Source of the DNA: Pinus tabuliformis
Lineage: Eukaryota > Streptophyta > Pinopsida > Pinales > Pinaceae
DNA: 64,000 nt
NCBI GenBank assembly: GCA_031772625.1
Contig: CM062820.1
Span: forward strand, 1,072,045,369-1,072,109,368
Reading direction: 5' to 3'
Shown piece after piece: positions 46,103-59,943 of this stretch. Below the pieces are notes generated by a model, which saw nothing but the letters and a program-made list of their open reading frames with translations, was not told the DNA's origin and ran no database searches. The translations under genes and the position numbers were made by a program. Position 1 is the stretch's first letter. Every line of letters starts with the position of its first letter.

Positions 46103-47156
46103 TGTTGTAGGGAAAAGTATCCGACTCGGATGACCCTATCCCACTCTAAGGGTGATAGTACCTCAGCAACAACTGTAAAGAAAACTACTTAAGGTTTACT
46201 TCTTTATGAAAGCAAGAGAGAATGAAGAAATGCACTAATCGTTGCCTTGCGCTTAATGTCGAATCCAAACTCTTCTCTTTGTTTGCTTGCTCCCAGCTCC
46301 TTGCTCTTTTGCTGGCCCAGCTACAATGAGATCCTGCAAAATAACAAAGAAGGAAACTACAAGAAGCATGCAATCATAACTGATTCAAGGATTAGCATAA
46401 ATCAAATATACAATTATCACAACACATCATTGAAACAAGTGCATATAGAAGAACCTCAATAGCTTTTATTAATGGAAGAAGTAAAGTTCTGAGAGTGTTA
46501 CAACCATTGAAGGCCCCAATCCAGCAACACCTCCCAGCAGAAAGAATTTCTCCTCTTCACCTCCTTCAAGCAATCACCCAATAGTTCTATAGTGAAACCA
46601 ACAGCATATCATTACTTTGCACAAAATTCCAGCCTCCTGAGCTCATAGGAGAGAGCTCAATATATAGATGAATTGAGAAAGGATGAGTCAGCTTGAAACT
46701 GATGTGTAGCTGCCTTGTGTCCTCTCTCTCTTCAGTTGATCTTCAGTTCTTGAGTCCACTTGGAGAACCTTGCTTCCACTTGGAGAAACAGAGCCTCTGA
46801 CTCATCACAAGGCGAAATCCCTGATCCAAGTGTCATTTTTGGAAGATTCCAGAGAAATGACTCAGTGTGCCACTTGTCCCATCTCGCTCAGCGCAGGTGG
46901 CCTTTGTTCTACCTGCTTTGCAACGCAGGTACACCATGGAGGAGTTGAGTTTCAGCGCAGAAGCCTAGTGGAGCACCTGCTTTGATTTCAGGATTGCTTG
47001 TTTTTGAGTGTTTTCAGGTGGAGAACTGATCTGAGAGCTGTTGGTTTGCTGACCTTGTTCCTCTAGAGGTAGGAACATCATGTTTAGGGACTTTGGATCC
47101 CTTGGATTATTGACAATTCATGCCTGATGCTGTAAGGCACAAAATTGTCTATAACA
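46103..47156 (-). repeat. Element 4 LTR, left (3' in element sense)
   Basis: 1054 bp, TGTTGTAGGG...CTATAACA. The complement of 47157-47172 (tactttagggggcatc) is the purine tract next to it. Confidence 0.95.
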
Positions 47157-49829
47157 GATGCCCCCTAAAGTATGAGGTCGTTTATCGGGTGAAATGCTTT
47201 GTTAGGAGGATCCAAAGTTCATTCAATCTGCTGAGAAGTGTCCTGTAATAAGATACAATACAATACATTATTTTTCATACTTTTTCATGATCTAGCTGAG
47301 GTGGGCATTCCCATGCTCAGCTTTATAAATTCATTTTGGTACATAGAACAGACGATCGTCTGATGGTAGACTGATAATTCTCTGCTGAAATTATCATCCT
47401 TTGAGAAGGATGATCATCTGCTGCAATGATGTACACATCAAATGTCTTTATATCCTGAATATATATCACAGCCCGAATGGATGAAACTAGATCTGGGGTC
47501 TTCAATCTCTTCCGATCTTCACTCGATGTACAACTCGATCCATGTGAGAATTTCTTGAAGTCGAACATGGAAATACATCGCTTGATTATCGGTCAATGAT
47601 GTAAACCGTTAACAAGCGCGAGAGGAATCACCGATAAGGATGATGACCCTTAAGGTACGGCAGTACAATTCACATGGTGGGAATAAAGGACTTGGCGTCG
47701 ACCACCATGCAAAATCTTCTGGTCGAAGGTCATTGATGTATACCTGTCGCCGGAAGTGAGAAACTTGCCATTGAGGCATGCAAGCTTCAAAGTACTGAAG
47801 GGGTTGTTCCTAGATCAACTCCTTGGATAATGAGCTGATGTCGACAAGGAGCGATCCGTCAAAGGAGGGCCTTAATGAATCCCACATCATTGACACGGAA
47901 CGGAGCTAGTGATTGTGATGAGGTGAAAACAAACTGTGATGTATGATTCAGGGTGGCGGTCATGAAATGGATGAAGGACAATGTATGGCAGTGGATGGGA
48001 CACGGTTGACTCTTTGCAGAACAACATCTCTTGAACAAATAACGACACTGATGTGATGGATCGGTAGCATTACCTCAAATGTGGATGGTGTGGCAAGGAC
48101 CATGGTGATGAGACCAGTGAATGAAACAACCCAACCCGATGTGATATGGAGGACAAAGTGTCATGTTCAAGAGCGACTTGCTACCATTAAAGCTGTGAGG
48201 TTCTCCCAATTTTTCCCCAGTCATTGCTGACCAGTACCTCTTTATTTTTGTCAAGCTTGAGGAGGATAACATATGCTTGTTCTATAACCTGCCCTTCGGG
48301 CAAGCCCATCGCTATGTTTTAACGAGCCTAGCGATAGGGAAACTCGTTCTCGTCTAAAGACAAGTTTGTCACTATTTAATGAATTTAACGAGTCTAACGA
48401 CAAGGATAACTCGGTCCTTTTCATTTTTAGAGAGTCTGAAAAGGTACATAAAGTTAACTCCAGAATTCCTTTTTCGTCATCTAATCCCTTAAGTCCAAAA
48501 AAGTATAAAACAATACAGAAGGGATGAATTTTCGATTGCTTTAACGAGCCGAACAAAACAAGCGCTCGATCTTTTTGTGCAATAATCCCTCAGGTCCAAA
48601 AAGATTAAAATCTAGAGGGATAGCTCTTCCGGTCGTTTAACGAGCTGGAAGGCCAAAACTCGGCAAACTTTTCATATTTTACGAGTCAGTGAAAAGAGCT
48701 CAAAGAAGACCCGTCTTTTGAGGAACGAGTGATGAACAGGGCAGCAGCAGATTCCAGGTACAGGTTGGAATATTCCAATCACGGCAGTGTCACAAGGATG
48801 GCTTAGTGAAATCACTCTTCGCAGTTGTTCCTCAAAATGGGTAAACAAACATATGGAGATGAACGATTGGCCAAATGAACGGATGGAAGTGAGACTGCAA
48901 GAACACGACCAAGGGCTTTTAATATGGCTGTCAAAGGTTACATTTACCAAGGTTATTTACCGAGCTGGGTTCGTTTTTTAACGAGCTTGAACACTGCTCA
49001 ACCTTATGTTTATTTTTTAACGAGCATGAACTATGTGCTAAAACTGCTCGGATCTTGCGTTTATTTTTTAACGAGCATGAACTGTGTGCTAAAACTGCTC
49101 GAATATACCAGTCATAATACAAGAAACGCCTCAGGTGAGATAGCTATTTTTTAAGGAGCTTTATCTCACGAAGCTATGCTCCTATTTGGCAAGTTTTGAC
49201 TTTTGCCCCACATCCTTTCTTTATGCAAGCTGGAAACGGCTAATCCTACGAGTTTAACGGGTTAGACCTACAGGTTTAAAGGGAGGACCTAAAAATTTAA
49301 AAAATAAATAGTCGTCCCGTGCTTGCACTCCAAAAGGTTTGCATGCCCCCAGGTATAAAGTATAATTTCGAGGCGCTGCCTCTTTCTTATTATCCGAAAA
49401 ATGGTTTTATTTGCTGCCGCAAACTGAACTCTCTTTTCGGCGATGTCTATCATTAGGTTGCTAAGGATGGTGACTACTTGTTGCAGCAATTTCATCTCTT
49501 TCTTTGGAGGCTGCCCCTACTTATCCTTCAAAACCTATGTTTTAATGGTTGAGGCTTGCCTTCAAAGATGGTGGCTACTTGCTGCCACAAATGGATCTCC
49601 TTCCTCAGGAGAGCCTACTTACCTAGACAAGGGGAGCGAGAAGCTGATTATCTCACTCACATAACTTTGACAAAAGAATCTTATTCTAGAACAACCCTCT
49701 CTTCCTTCCTTCGGACGGGGTACGGACTAGTCATATTCTTCTGCGGAAATCAACTTTATACCCAAGATTTCCTCTGCCCAAGGCAGGCCAGGGTGCATGC
49801 CCCCTGGGTCCCAGTTACATCTTTCCGAA
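47157..49829. other. Element 4 non-coding interior with TTTAACGAGC words
   Basis: About 2.7 kb where polymerase genes would normally sit. Short open frames occur but no domain is recognised. The word TTTAACGAGC or a close variant recurs near 48317, 48384, 48540, 48635, 48978, 49017 and 49066, and again at 51571 beyond the gag frame. A 50-bp unit around 49010-49110 (ttttttaacgagcatgaact...gctaaaactgctcg) is duplicated in tandem. Confidence 0.6.
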
Positions 49830-51443
49830 TCACTCACATTCATCGGGAAGTAGAACCGGGGGTGGAGGCATTCCTTGAGTGAATAAACCGTTAAGGGATG
49901 GTATTTGACTATTTGCGATGCGTGATCCTGGAAATGAAAGTTGGTCTACGAGCTTGACCATCCTTCCTTCGTGCGGAAAACACATAACTCTGAAGAGTGA
50001 GGACACTATTGCCTCCATGCAATATATATAGTCTCGTCCAAGGAGTAAGTTATACACCAAGGGTCCTTGGACGACCATGACGTTCATATGAACTGTCTTC
50101 CCCTTCAATGTAACGGGAACATTGGGGAGAATCCCTAACGGGCGACTGGTTCCTTTATCAAAACCTGATAGATTTCTCATCTCAGGTAAAAGCACCGGGG
50201 AACCCAGTGCTTTCCAAGCAATAGAGGAAAGGATACTCACAGAAGTCCCTTCATCAATGATAGTTCCAGCCATCACCATTCTGTAGATTTGGACGATGAT
50301 TCTGAATGGGATACTGGATGGTAACCGGGGTCTGCCTAGTTGATTCCAATCAAAGGACACAACCAGGTTGCTTGGTGGTGGGACCGAATACACGGCCGGA
50401 TACGACCCTGACGATGTTCCTTCCTGCGATAAAGGAATGGACGCGTTGCCCTGATGCTCATCAGAGTCTATGTTGATGAAAAGAATCTGGATGGTGTCAT
50501 CCTTATTCTCTTCAGTGAGGGTGTCATTCGAAGATGAATCTTCAACGACGGTGTCATTTGAGGATGAAACCTCTGAAGGAAGAACCGGGTCAACTGCCGT
50601 TTCGACCTTTAGACTTTCGTCTGGTCTAGATTCAGTAGGTTCATTCTCAATGACGGACACTTCAGCTGACCACTTGAGCGGGCCAGCTGGATTTTCAACT
50701 ATCGAGGGATTAGGCACGAGTTTTTGGTATCCAGGAGGAAGTCGTAACGGTGATACCGGACGATCTTCCAAAACTCTCTTCGCCTCATCTAAGAATGGAC
50801 ATCGGTGGATGGCGTGATCGCCTTCGCACAACATACAGGGTGATCTTGGTCTCCCTTTTCGTCCTTCACTCTCGCTAGTTGATGGACTGCAATCAACATG
50901 ACTACCAGAGGTTGATGCTACCGGATTGTGCAACCTGGGGGACCAGTCCCTTAGTATCCGGGGAATACAAGGACAATCATGATGGAAGTGGGTCCCTTTG
51001 CAAATGACACATGGCGATTTAGGCCCGGTCGGTGCAGTGTGTGGATTTTTGTCAGATGTATTTTGCTTGCCCCCAGTCGCCTTCGCCATAGGCCCCTTCT
51101 GCTTCTTTTCTCTCTTCTTCTTTTCTTTCTTCTCCATGGGAGGCTGACTTCTGCCGGCTCTACCCTGCGAAGATGAAGGATCAGAGGAAGAATTGTAAGA
51201 GGTAGAAGGCTGGTGGGTAGCTCGAGACTGATCTGACTGTTGATTCGACTGCTCAGGATTAGTGGCAATTTGAACTACATTAGTTGAAAAGAGCCATACA
51301 GGTAGGCCAATTGTCAATCCTGAAAGTGACAATGTGGCCATATGAGGCGCACCAACATCTCCCCAAGAGGAGAAGGGATTGGGACTTCCACCAAGGTGAC
51401 TTCCTTGGTTGGTGGGCTCCATACTTTTCAACTGAAAGATCAA
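49830..51443 (-). CDS. Element 4 gag-protease-like protein, 537 codons
   Basis: The single long frame of element 4. Its N-terminal quarter is Ser/Gln-rich, then strongly basic (MEKKEKKKREKKQKGP). Two zinc-knuckle-like motifs follow (CVICKGTHFHHDCP at about residue 145 and CMLCEGDHAIHRCP at about 205), and an acidic Ser-rich middle. The C-terminal third resembles a retropepsin fold: MAGTIIDEGTSVSILSSIAW, LGILPNVPVTLKG, VVQGPLVYNLLLGRDYIYCM and LFRVMCFPHEGRMVKLVDQL. The last blocks are a widespread wording in plant repeat proteins. It would coat element RNA; the RT-RNase H-integrase part is absent from the element. Element protein, not a host gene. Confidence 0.75.
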   Translation of the reverse strand: MIFQLKSMEPTNQGSHLGGSPNPFSSWGDVGAPHMATLSLSGLTIGLPVWLFSTNVVQIATNPEQSNQQSDQSRATHQPSTSYNSSSDPSSSQGRAGRSQPPMEKKEKKKREKKQKGPMAKATGGKQNTSDKNPHTAPTGPKSPCVICKGTHFHHDCPCIPRILRDWSPRLHNPVASTSGSHVDCSPSTSESEGRKGRPRSPCMLCEGDHAIHRCPFLDEAKRVLEDRPVSPLRLPPGYQKLVPNPSIVENPAGPLKWSAEVSVIENEPTESRPDESLKVETAVDPVLPSEVSSSNDTVVEDSSSNDTLTEENKDDTIQILFINIDSDEHQGNASIPLSQEGTSSGSYPAVYSVPPPSNLVVSFDWNQLGRPRLPSSIPFRIIVQIYRMVMAGTIIDEGTSVSILSSIAWKALGSPVLLPEMRNLSGFDKGTSRPLGILPNVPVTLKGKTVHMNVMVVQGPLVYNLLLGRDYIYCMEAIVSSLFRVMCFPHEGRMVKLVDQLSFPGSRIANSQIPSLNGLFTQGMPPPPVLLPDECE

Positions 51444-53106
51444 CGTGGGAATAACAGGTAATTATGTTCCGATTAAAATAAATTTTATTAACGACGCTTT
51501 AGACACAACTTTGCTTTTTCATGTTTTAAGAGTCGAGAAAAAGCTAAAGATGACTCTAGTCTCCTTCGATGTTTTAACGAGCCCGAAGTGACAAATGCTC
51601 GGATGGACTTTTTCAGTTATAGAGTTTGAAAAAGGCCAAAAGAAACTACTCTGGAGTTCTAGGCAGAGGGTGTGCCAAACTTTTCGCGAAACCACAGAAT
51701 ACGTTTTACGGTACGGGTGGTCGATCTTCGTGAATGCTGTGTTCACTGCATCGCGATCAGTAGGGCGGCCGACACGGCTTCCTATGGATAAAGGCTTTGT
51801 TCCTATAGGGGTCTCCCAATATATACGCGACGGTACGTGGGAGCACAAGTCCGTATTAGTGCCACCGACTCTCAGGAGGAATCACCCACCTTCGTAGAGA
51901 TCGACAGTCACTACGTTTAACGACGCCGGAACAAGTCTCTACCTAGACGTCTATGTGTTTGCGTTATGTTTCAAAGCGTTGTTAAGTAAATTGGATTTAT
52001 TTTAATGTTGATCTTGCTTAGCAGTTTGCCTTTAAGGATCACCACGAGATGTATATGACAAATTCCTGATGCAGTCTAAGATGAGAAGCAAACTTTTCAA
52101 TCTTTCAACTTTGAAAATCTTAACTACTGAGGGAGAAGAAAGGCAAATCTTTTCACACAGATCATAGAGCACACACTAATGCAAAATTTCGTAAATCGTC
52201 ATGCAAGCAGTCAAATGCAAAATGCACAATGCATGTATTTTCTTTTCCCTTTCTTAATGTTGATGTATTACAAAAAGAAAGTTGTTATATAACTTTGATT
52301 TCGATTTAAAGCGAAAACAAACAAGCTTGTCCAAAATCAAAAGACACCTTAAGATTTACTTGTTTAATCACTGGAAATACATGAAATCAAACCATAATGA
52401 CGAAAGTAAAAAGACTAATCAGCTATGGACAGCAAACAAGCTAACTCTTTAGACCAGCAAAATGCCTAACACAGGTTCAGATCTAAGAGGCCAAAGCAAG
52501 ACTAGTTCACTTTCGTTATGGGAAATTGTAAATGATGTAAGAAATACAAAAGAACAAGTACAATTTCATTATATAACAGAGGCGGAATGATGGCAAGTAA
52601 GTTTGGTTTCAGAATAGGTACAAGACTGGTAACTGGCTGCAAAATCTATAGTGAAAACAGGCAAGAAAAAGGGAGGAAACCCCAAATGCACAAGGAAAAT
52701 TTGGGCCAACGCAGGTGCTGCACAGCCAGTCTGGCTCTCAGCGCAGGTAGCCCCTTCGGGACCTGCGTTGCAAAGCAGGTAGCCTGTGTACTACCTGCTT
52801 TGGAAAACGAAAGTTGCGTTTTCTCAGTTTCTGGGTCACAATTTTCTCAAAAATTCACAGTTTTTGCTCAAATCAGAAGCTATCAGTCAAGCACACACTA
52901 AGGGATGACAAGGAAGATGAAAAGCTATCACTAAGAGCTTACAAGGATCCTTTTAGATCAGCTCTTCAAATCATGAACATGCTCAGAAATGAGCTAGAGT
53001 AGCTGCCCTCTACTTCGCTTTTGATATAGTCAAAAGCTTTTCGATTTGGTACTCTTTTGTTCAGGAAATGAATAGAAAAATACTACAAACAATCAAACAG
53101 ATACGA
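51444..53106. other. Element 4 leader, non-coding
   Basis: About 1.7 kb between primer site and gag frame (minus sense). No domain is recognised. Near 52715-52805 a phrase built on gcgcaggtagcc/ctgcgttgcaaagcaggt resembles one inside the LTRs (caacgcaggtac...), so part of the leader may derive from LTR-like sequence. Confidence 0.45.
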
Positions 53107-53124
53107 TCCCCAGCAGAGTCGCCA
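53107..53124 (-). other. Element 4 primer-binding site, tRNA-Arg type
   Basis: The complement reads tggcgactctgctgggga, very close to the tRNA-Arg primer site known from Ogre/Tat elements (TGGCGACTCCGCTGGGGA), three bases inside the right LTR. Confidence 0.85.
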
Positions 53125-53127
53125 GTT

Positions 53128-54181
53128 TGTTGTAGGGAAAAGTATCCGACTCGGATGACCCTATCCCACTCTAAGGGTGATAGTACCTCAGCAACAACTG
53201 TAAAGAAAACTACTTAAGGTTTACTTCTTTATGAAAGCAAGAGAGAATGAAGAAATGCACTAACCGTTGCCTTGCGCTTAATGTCGAATCCAAACTCTTC
53301 TCTTTGCTTGCTTGCTCCCAGCTCCTTGCTCTTTTTCTGGCCCAGCTACAATGAGATCCTGCAAAATAACAAAGAAGGAAACTACAAGAAGCATGCAATC
53401 ATAACTGATTCAAGGATTAGCATAAATCAAATATATAATTATCACAACACATCATTGAAACAAGTGCATATAGAAGAACCTCAATAGCTTTTATTAATGG
53501 AAGAAGTAAAGTTCTGAGAGTGTTACAACCATTGAAGGCCCCAATCCAGCAACACCTCCCAGCAGAAAGAATTTCTCCTCTTCACCTCCTTCAAGCAATC
53601 ACCCAATAGTTCTATAGTGAAACCAACAGCATATCATTACTTTGCACAAAATTCCAGCCTCCTGAGCTCATAGGAGAGAGCTCAATATATAGATGAATTG
53701 AGAAAGGATGAGTCAGCTTGCAACTGATGTGTAGCTACCTTGTGTCCTCTCTCTCTTCAGTTGATCTTCAGTTCTTGAGTCCACTTGGAGAACCTTGCTT
53801 CCACTTGGAGAAACAGAGCCTCTGACTCATCACAAGGCAAAATCCCTGATCCAAGTGTCATTTTTGGAAGATTCCAGAGCAATGACTCAGTGTGCCACTT
53901 GTCCCATCTCGCTCAGTGCAGGTGGCCTTTGTTCTACCTGCTTTGCAACGCAGGTACACCATGGAGGAGTTGAGTTTCAGCGCAGAAGCCTAGTGGAGCA
54001 CCTGCTTTGATTTCAGGATTGCTTGTTTTTGAGTGTTTTCAGGTGGAGAACTGATCTGAGAGCTGTTGGTTTGCTGACCTTGTTCCTCTAGGGGTAGGAA
54101 CATCATGTTTAGGGACTTTGGATCCCTTGGATTATTGACAATTCATGCCTGATGCTGTAAGGCACAAAATTGTCTATAACA
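53128..54181 (-). repeat. Element 4 LTR, right (5' in element sense)
   Basis: 1054 bp, same length as the left LTR. Confidence 0.95.
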
Positions 54182-55712
54182 ATGAGGTTATGTTATTGTT
54201 TGACCTTTCCATCCTTATGGTTTGCTGCAACATGTTTAGAGACATATGGATCATTTGAGTCTTTAGATTAATAAGTTTGGTTTCCAATTCACTACCTTCT
54301 TAATTGTCTCCCATATCAAAATATTGAGATTGTTCCTTTCTTCTTGCTCCAATCTTAGCTTTATGAGGAGTACTTCCTTTAAACCAGGATTGTTTACTTT
54401 GTCAATAGGGTGCATATAACACATGTCCTCCTCTCCTTGTAGTGCTCCTCAAGAATGTCCAAATATAGTAATTGAAATCCTCAATTTGTGTGGAGTGTTT
54501 CTCAAGGTTGACTATCATTCTTCCTTAAGATCATACATTGTTGCCATGTGTGCTCCTTTGAGCTAGGGCACTCAAACCAAGCATTTAACCTTTGACCATG
54601 TCTTCTTTGTCTTGCAATGGGCGTTGGGACCATTAAGATCATTCTCCTACTTGCTTGAAGTAGTATTACCAACTTTTACTTTGTTATTAGATTGTTTTGC
54701 CTCTCCCCTTCTAGTTATTTCTTGTCTGTACCTAGAACTATACCTAGTATCATTCCAAATAAAGATTAGATTATAATTCATATAATGCATATAGAGTGAA
54801 ATATATAGTACCATACAGTACCTGGTACTTAGTACCATCCCCTCCCTTCCAATTCCAAACCTTCTAATTCAAACCTTGTGCTCTATATGGTGCCTCCACT
54901 CGGTTGGAAATTAGAGAGAAACCTTTCCTCTTTATTTATGAGTCTATTCTTTTCTTTCTTTACTGGAATCTATTCTTTCTTCTAGAATCTATGCATGAAT
55001 TCTTGTCTTATATGTATATACTACATTCTATAGTGAAACCACACATTGTGGCTCTACGAAGGCTAGTGAGTCGGTTCCAATCTCTATGGTTCTGTTCCAT
55101 CCTTATGGCTATTGAATGGGTTCAACCTTTCTAAGCTTCTAAGAAGGCTAGTGTGATTGAGTTCCACTTCTTCCTTTGTATGCAATATGTCTTGATTCAT
55201 CCCATCCTTAGTGATTGAGTTCAACTTCCCACTTCTTTCTTTGCAATCTAAAGTGAGTAGTTCCACTTCCCTCTCTATGGTTCCATATTAAGAGGATGAG
55301 TTCCCATTTAGCTGCTCTAAGAAGTATTATGTTAGTTCCCACTCTATAGCTCTAAGAAGTAGTGCAAGTCTCTTAGGGTTCTAACTTTGGGAAACTCAGG
55401 GATCTTGCCACTGTCACCTTAGCAAGATGCCCTCTAACTTTGGACCGGGAGACATGTCTTTTGGGGTATTCCAAGGAATCACTTTGGATATAAGTGTTCT
55501 TTTAATGATTTCCAAGTACAAGAGAGATTACACTCAATGTGAAGGTGAAATATTTTAAGTCAAGGGATTCATAGTAGTTATGTTGTAGATGACTAGTATC
55601 ACATAGAAAAGAGATTGCTTCTATTTAGAGTGATTACTTGTGTCAGAAAATAAGGATGTACACATTTAGATTATGTCACAATGTATTTAACCAAACAGAT
55701 GTGCAACAATAT
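54182..55712 (-). mobile_element. Ty3/gypsy segment copy A, right part
   Basis: Resumes the segment interrupted at 46102 and matches 58461-59943. It contains a GTAC-rich cluster (cagtacctggtacttagtac near 54815-54834) and an AATAAAG string (about 54768). In minus sense this is the region upstream of gag, so it may include leader or LTR, but I cannot define borders. Confidence 0.6.
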
Positions 55713-55845
55713 GTAATTGTATAATCCCTTGGTAATAATATTATTCCCTTAACAAGTGTTGTTATACATCATAAACAAAATAGTATCTATCAAAATCACA
55801 CCAACACTTATATCATGTCATACCAGCATTTTGTTTTCAGTCAAC

Positions 55846-57009
<1,164 letters not shown>

Positions 57010-57500
57010 AGTATGGGAATAATTCTTAATAGTAGGGGGTGAATTTCTCCTATTCCCACTTGAATGTTTCAGATGACGGGGTCTAATGCTTTAGCCATAA
57101 CCCATCCCCTGAATTCTCTTAAGGTAGTTGGAAGGATAGGGAAACACAACACCCTCAAGGCTTTAAGGTTTATCGTCCTTCTCCTTTTCTGGCATGATGC
57201 TCACATTTTCATTTATTAGAATCTTGTTCCTTCTCGCCAAAGTGTTTTCCTCCATTTTCTTGTCCCATTGTTCAATTTATTTCCTTCCAAATAGCCCATA
57301 CAAAATGTGGGGGCCATATTCCACCAGACTTTGACATCCCATTGGCCATAATTTGGAAAAAGGGAGGCATAACCCATTTTCTTCCCAGGGGTTTAAACAG
57401 TTCACAAAAAACCTTTCTTGAGTAGTTGCAATGCAACAATAGATGATCCACATCTTTGGCCCCATTTAAGCACAAGATGCAACAAGCAGTTGGTCACTAA
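57010..57500 (-). mobile_element. LINE 3'-end fragment (zinc-binding domain)
   Basis: Minus-strand frame 57272-57475 reads CLNGAKDVDHLLLHCNYSRK, VFCELFKPLGRKWVMPPFF and FVWAIWKEIN. This is the zinc-binding domain at the C-terminus of plant L1 reverse transcriptases (C-x-x-C...HLLLHC...WAIWKERN). It is isolated from any polymerase core, consistent with the ordinary 5' truncation of LINE copies. Downstream (57010-57270, minus sense) only a frayed tail is visible. Confidence 0.75.
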
Positions 57501-57539
57501 CATACCTCTTTTCCTTAGGTTCTTCGTGGTTCTTCAACA

Positions 57540-59943
57540 TAAGTACAATCTCCCTCTGTGCTCTAAGAACCCCTAGATCATAACAAACTCAAGGTCACAA
57601 TACACATCACAGATTTACAAGATTATTTGTCCTCAGGAGTTGGGTTTTGGAACTTTTTGTTCTTCGTTCCCTTAACCCTTTGGAAATTTCTATCGCTATC
57701 TTTGTAGGTTTCATTTAGACTTGAAGAGTTCTATAAAACTTTCTTTCTGGGCATCATTTAGGCTTGCTTGTTTATTTTCTTTTCTTTCCCCTTTGAAGTC
57801 TACCAGAGATACTCTAGTCCCATTAACTTAGTTTGGTTACCAGGGGAAACTGATATCAAAACTCCAATTGCTTGTACACCGGCTTCATCAATGAACTTTG
57901 GTTTTCAAAAAATCAGTTGTCTTTGGATATCACTATGTAGTCCTCCCAAATATTGACTTAAAAAAATATTCTTATTGGGAGATATAATCAATTGAATGGC
58001 CCATTTTTGAAACTGAATGGTGGACTCTTACATGTTTTTTCCTTGTCTCTATTGAAAGTGATTCCATTTTATATTTTTTTTCTTACTCATATCCACTGGG
58101 ATAGAACTACCACATAATGAGATTCTTTAATGTTTCCCATTGATTTACTAGTGGTTCCTGCTCAATTATTCGAGTGGTAACATACCTTTGCCACTAGGTT
58201 AATGCATGGCCTTCTAAATTCAACCAAGTGAAAGAGATTCTTTTCTCTTCACTAATTGCATGCACACTTAAATAAACATCGAATTGTTGTAACCATTGAT
58301 TGAATTTAAGGGTGAAAATATCAACTACATAAGGCTTGAAGTCAATCTTTGCTTTCTCTCTGATGGGTGTTTGGACTTTTATAGTGTTTCCCTTTTCCCA
58401 CTTTTTCTTCTCTTCTCATTCAGATTCTTCTAATTTAGAACTCAAGTCTCAAACTTCATTCATGAGGTTATGTTATTGTTTGACCTTGCCATACTCATGG
58501 TCTGCTACAACATGTTTAGAGACATATTGATCATTTGTTTTTTTAGATTAATAAGTTTGGTTTCCAACTCACTACCTTCTTAATTGTCTCCTATATCAAA
58601 ATATTAAGATTGTTTCTTTCTTATTCTTGTTCCAATCTTATCTTTATGAGGAGTGCTCCCTTTAAACCATGATTATTTACTTTGTCAATAGGGTGCACAT
58701 AACACATGTACTCCTCTCCTTGTAGTGCTCCTCAAGAATGCCCAGATATAGCAATTGAAAACCTCAATTTGGGTGGAGCGCTTCTCAAGTTTGACTATCA
58801 TTCTTCCTTAAGATCATTCATTATTTCCATGTGTACTCCTTTGAGCTAGGGTTCTCAAACCAAGCATTTAACCTTTGACCACATCTTCTTTGTATTGCAA
58901 TGGGTGTTGGGACCATTAAGACCATCCTCCTACTTGCTTGAAGTAGTATTACCAACTTTTACTTCGTTATTAGATCATTTGATCTCTTCCCTTCCAATTC
59001 TTTCTTGTCTGTTCTTGGCACTATATCTAGCACTATACATGGTACCATTCAAAATAAATATTAGATTAGAATGCATATAATTCATATAGAGTGATATATA
59101 GTACCATATAGTACCATATAGTACCTAGTACTTAGTACCATCCCTTCCCTTCCAATTCCAAACCTTCTAATTCAAACCTTCTGCTCTATATGGTGCCTCC
59201 CTTCAGTCGGGGATTAGACAGAAACCTTTCCTCTTTATCTATGAGTCTATGCTTTTCTTTCTTTACCAGAATCTATGCATGCATTCTCATCTTATCTGTC
59301 TGTACTACATTCTATAGTGAAACCACACACTATGGCTCTATGAAGGCTAGTGAACTGGTTCCAATCTCTATGGTTTTGTTCCATCCTTATGGCTACTGAA
59401 TGAGTTCAACCTTTCTAAGCTTCTAAGAAGGCTAGTGTGATTCATGCAATCTATCTTGATTCATCCCATCCTTAGTGATTGAGTTCAACTTCCCACTTCT
59501 TTATTTGCAATCTGAAGTGAGTAGTTCCACTTCCCTCTCTATGGTTCCATCTGAAGAGGATGAGTTCCCACTTAGCTGCTCTAAGAAGTAGTGCAAGGCT
59601 CGCATGGTGCCAAATTTGGGCAAATCAGGGATCTTGCCACTGTCACCTCAACAAGATGCCCTCTAACTTTGGACTGGGAGATCAGTCTTTGGGGGTATCC
59701 CAAGGAATCACCTTGGATATAAGTGTTATTTTAATGATGTCCAAGTACAAGAGAGATTACACTCAATCTGAAGGTGAAATAAGTTAAGTCATGGGAGTCA
59801 TAGTAATTATGTTGTAGAAGACTAGTATCAGATAGAAAAGAGATTGCTTCTATTTAGAGTGAGTAATTGCGTAAGACAATAAGCATGTACACGCTTAGAG
59901 TATGTAACAATGTATTTAACCAACTAGATATGCAACAATATGT
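57540..59943 (-). mobile_element. Ty3/gypsy segment copy B
   Basis: About 2.4 kb matching copy A from its left edge (tctccctctgtgctc) to its right edge (gcaacaatatgtaa), without the element 4 insertion. It includes the gag trace (about 57830-58050, minus). Copies A and B are in the same orientation and have the same ends, so they are either a segmental duplication or long terminal-type repeats of a larger structure. Divergence by eye is roughly 10%. Fossil. Confidence 0.65.

Larger units (their letters stand above)
46103..54181 (-). mobile_element. Element 4: young gag-protease-only LTR element
   Basis: 8079 bp bounded by 1054-bp LTRs (46103-47156 and 53128-54181) that differ at only about ten sites by eye (about 99% identity) and by perfect ATGAG target duplications (46098-46102 and 54182-54186). 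On the minus strand the order is LTR, primer site of tRNA-Arg type, leader, one long frame (51443-49830), non-coding interior, purine tract, LTR. No reverse transcriptase, RNase H or integrase is seen, so it must have moved with enzymes supplied by another element. The primer site and architecture point to the Tat/Ogre side of Ty3/gypsy. It looks structurally whole for a non-autonomous element. Confidence 0.92.

Noticed and set aside
46185-46948. Short frames duplicated at 53210-53973
   Set aside because: They lie inside the two LTRs of element 4 and are duplicated only because the LTRs are.
50470-50817. 115-codon plus-strand frame
   Set aside because: Antisense shadow of the element 4 gag-protease frame.
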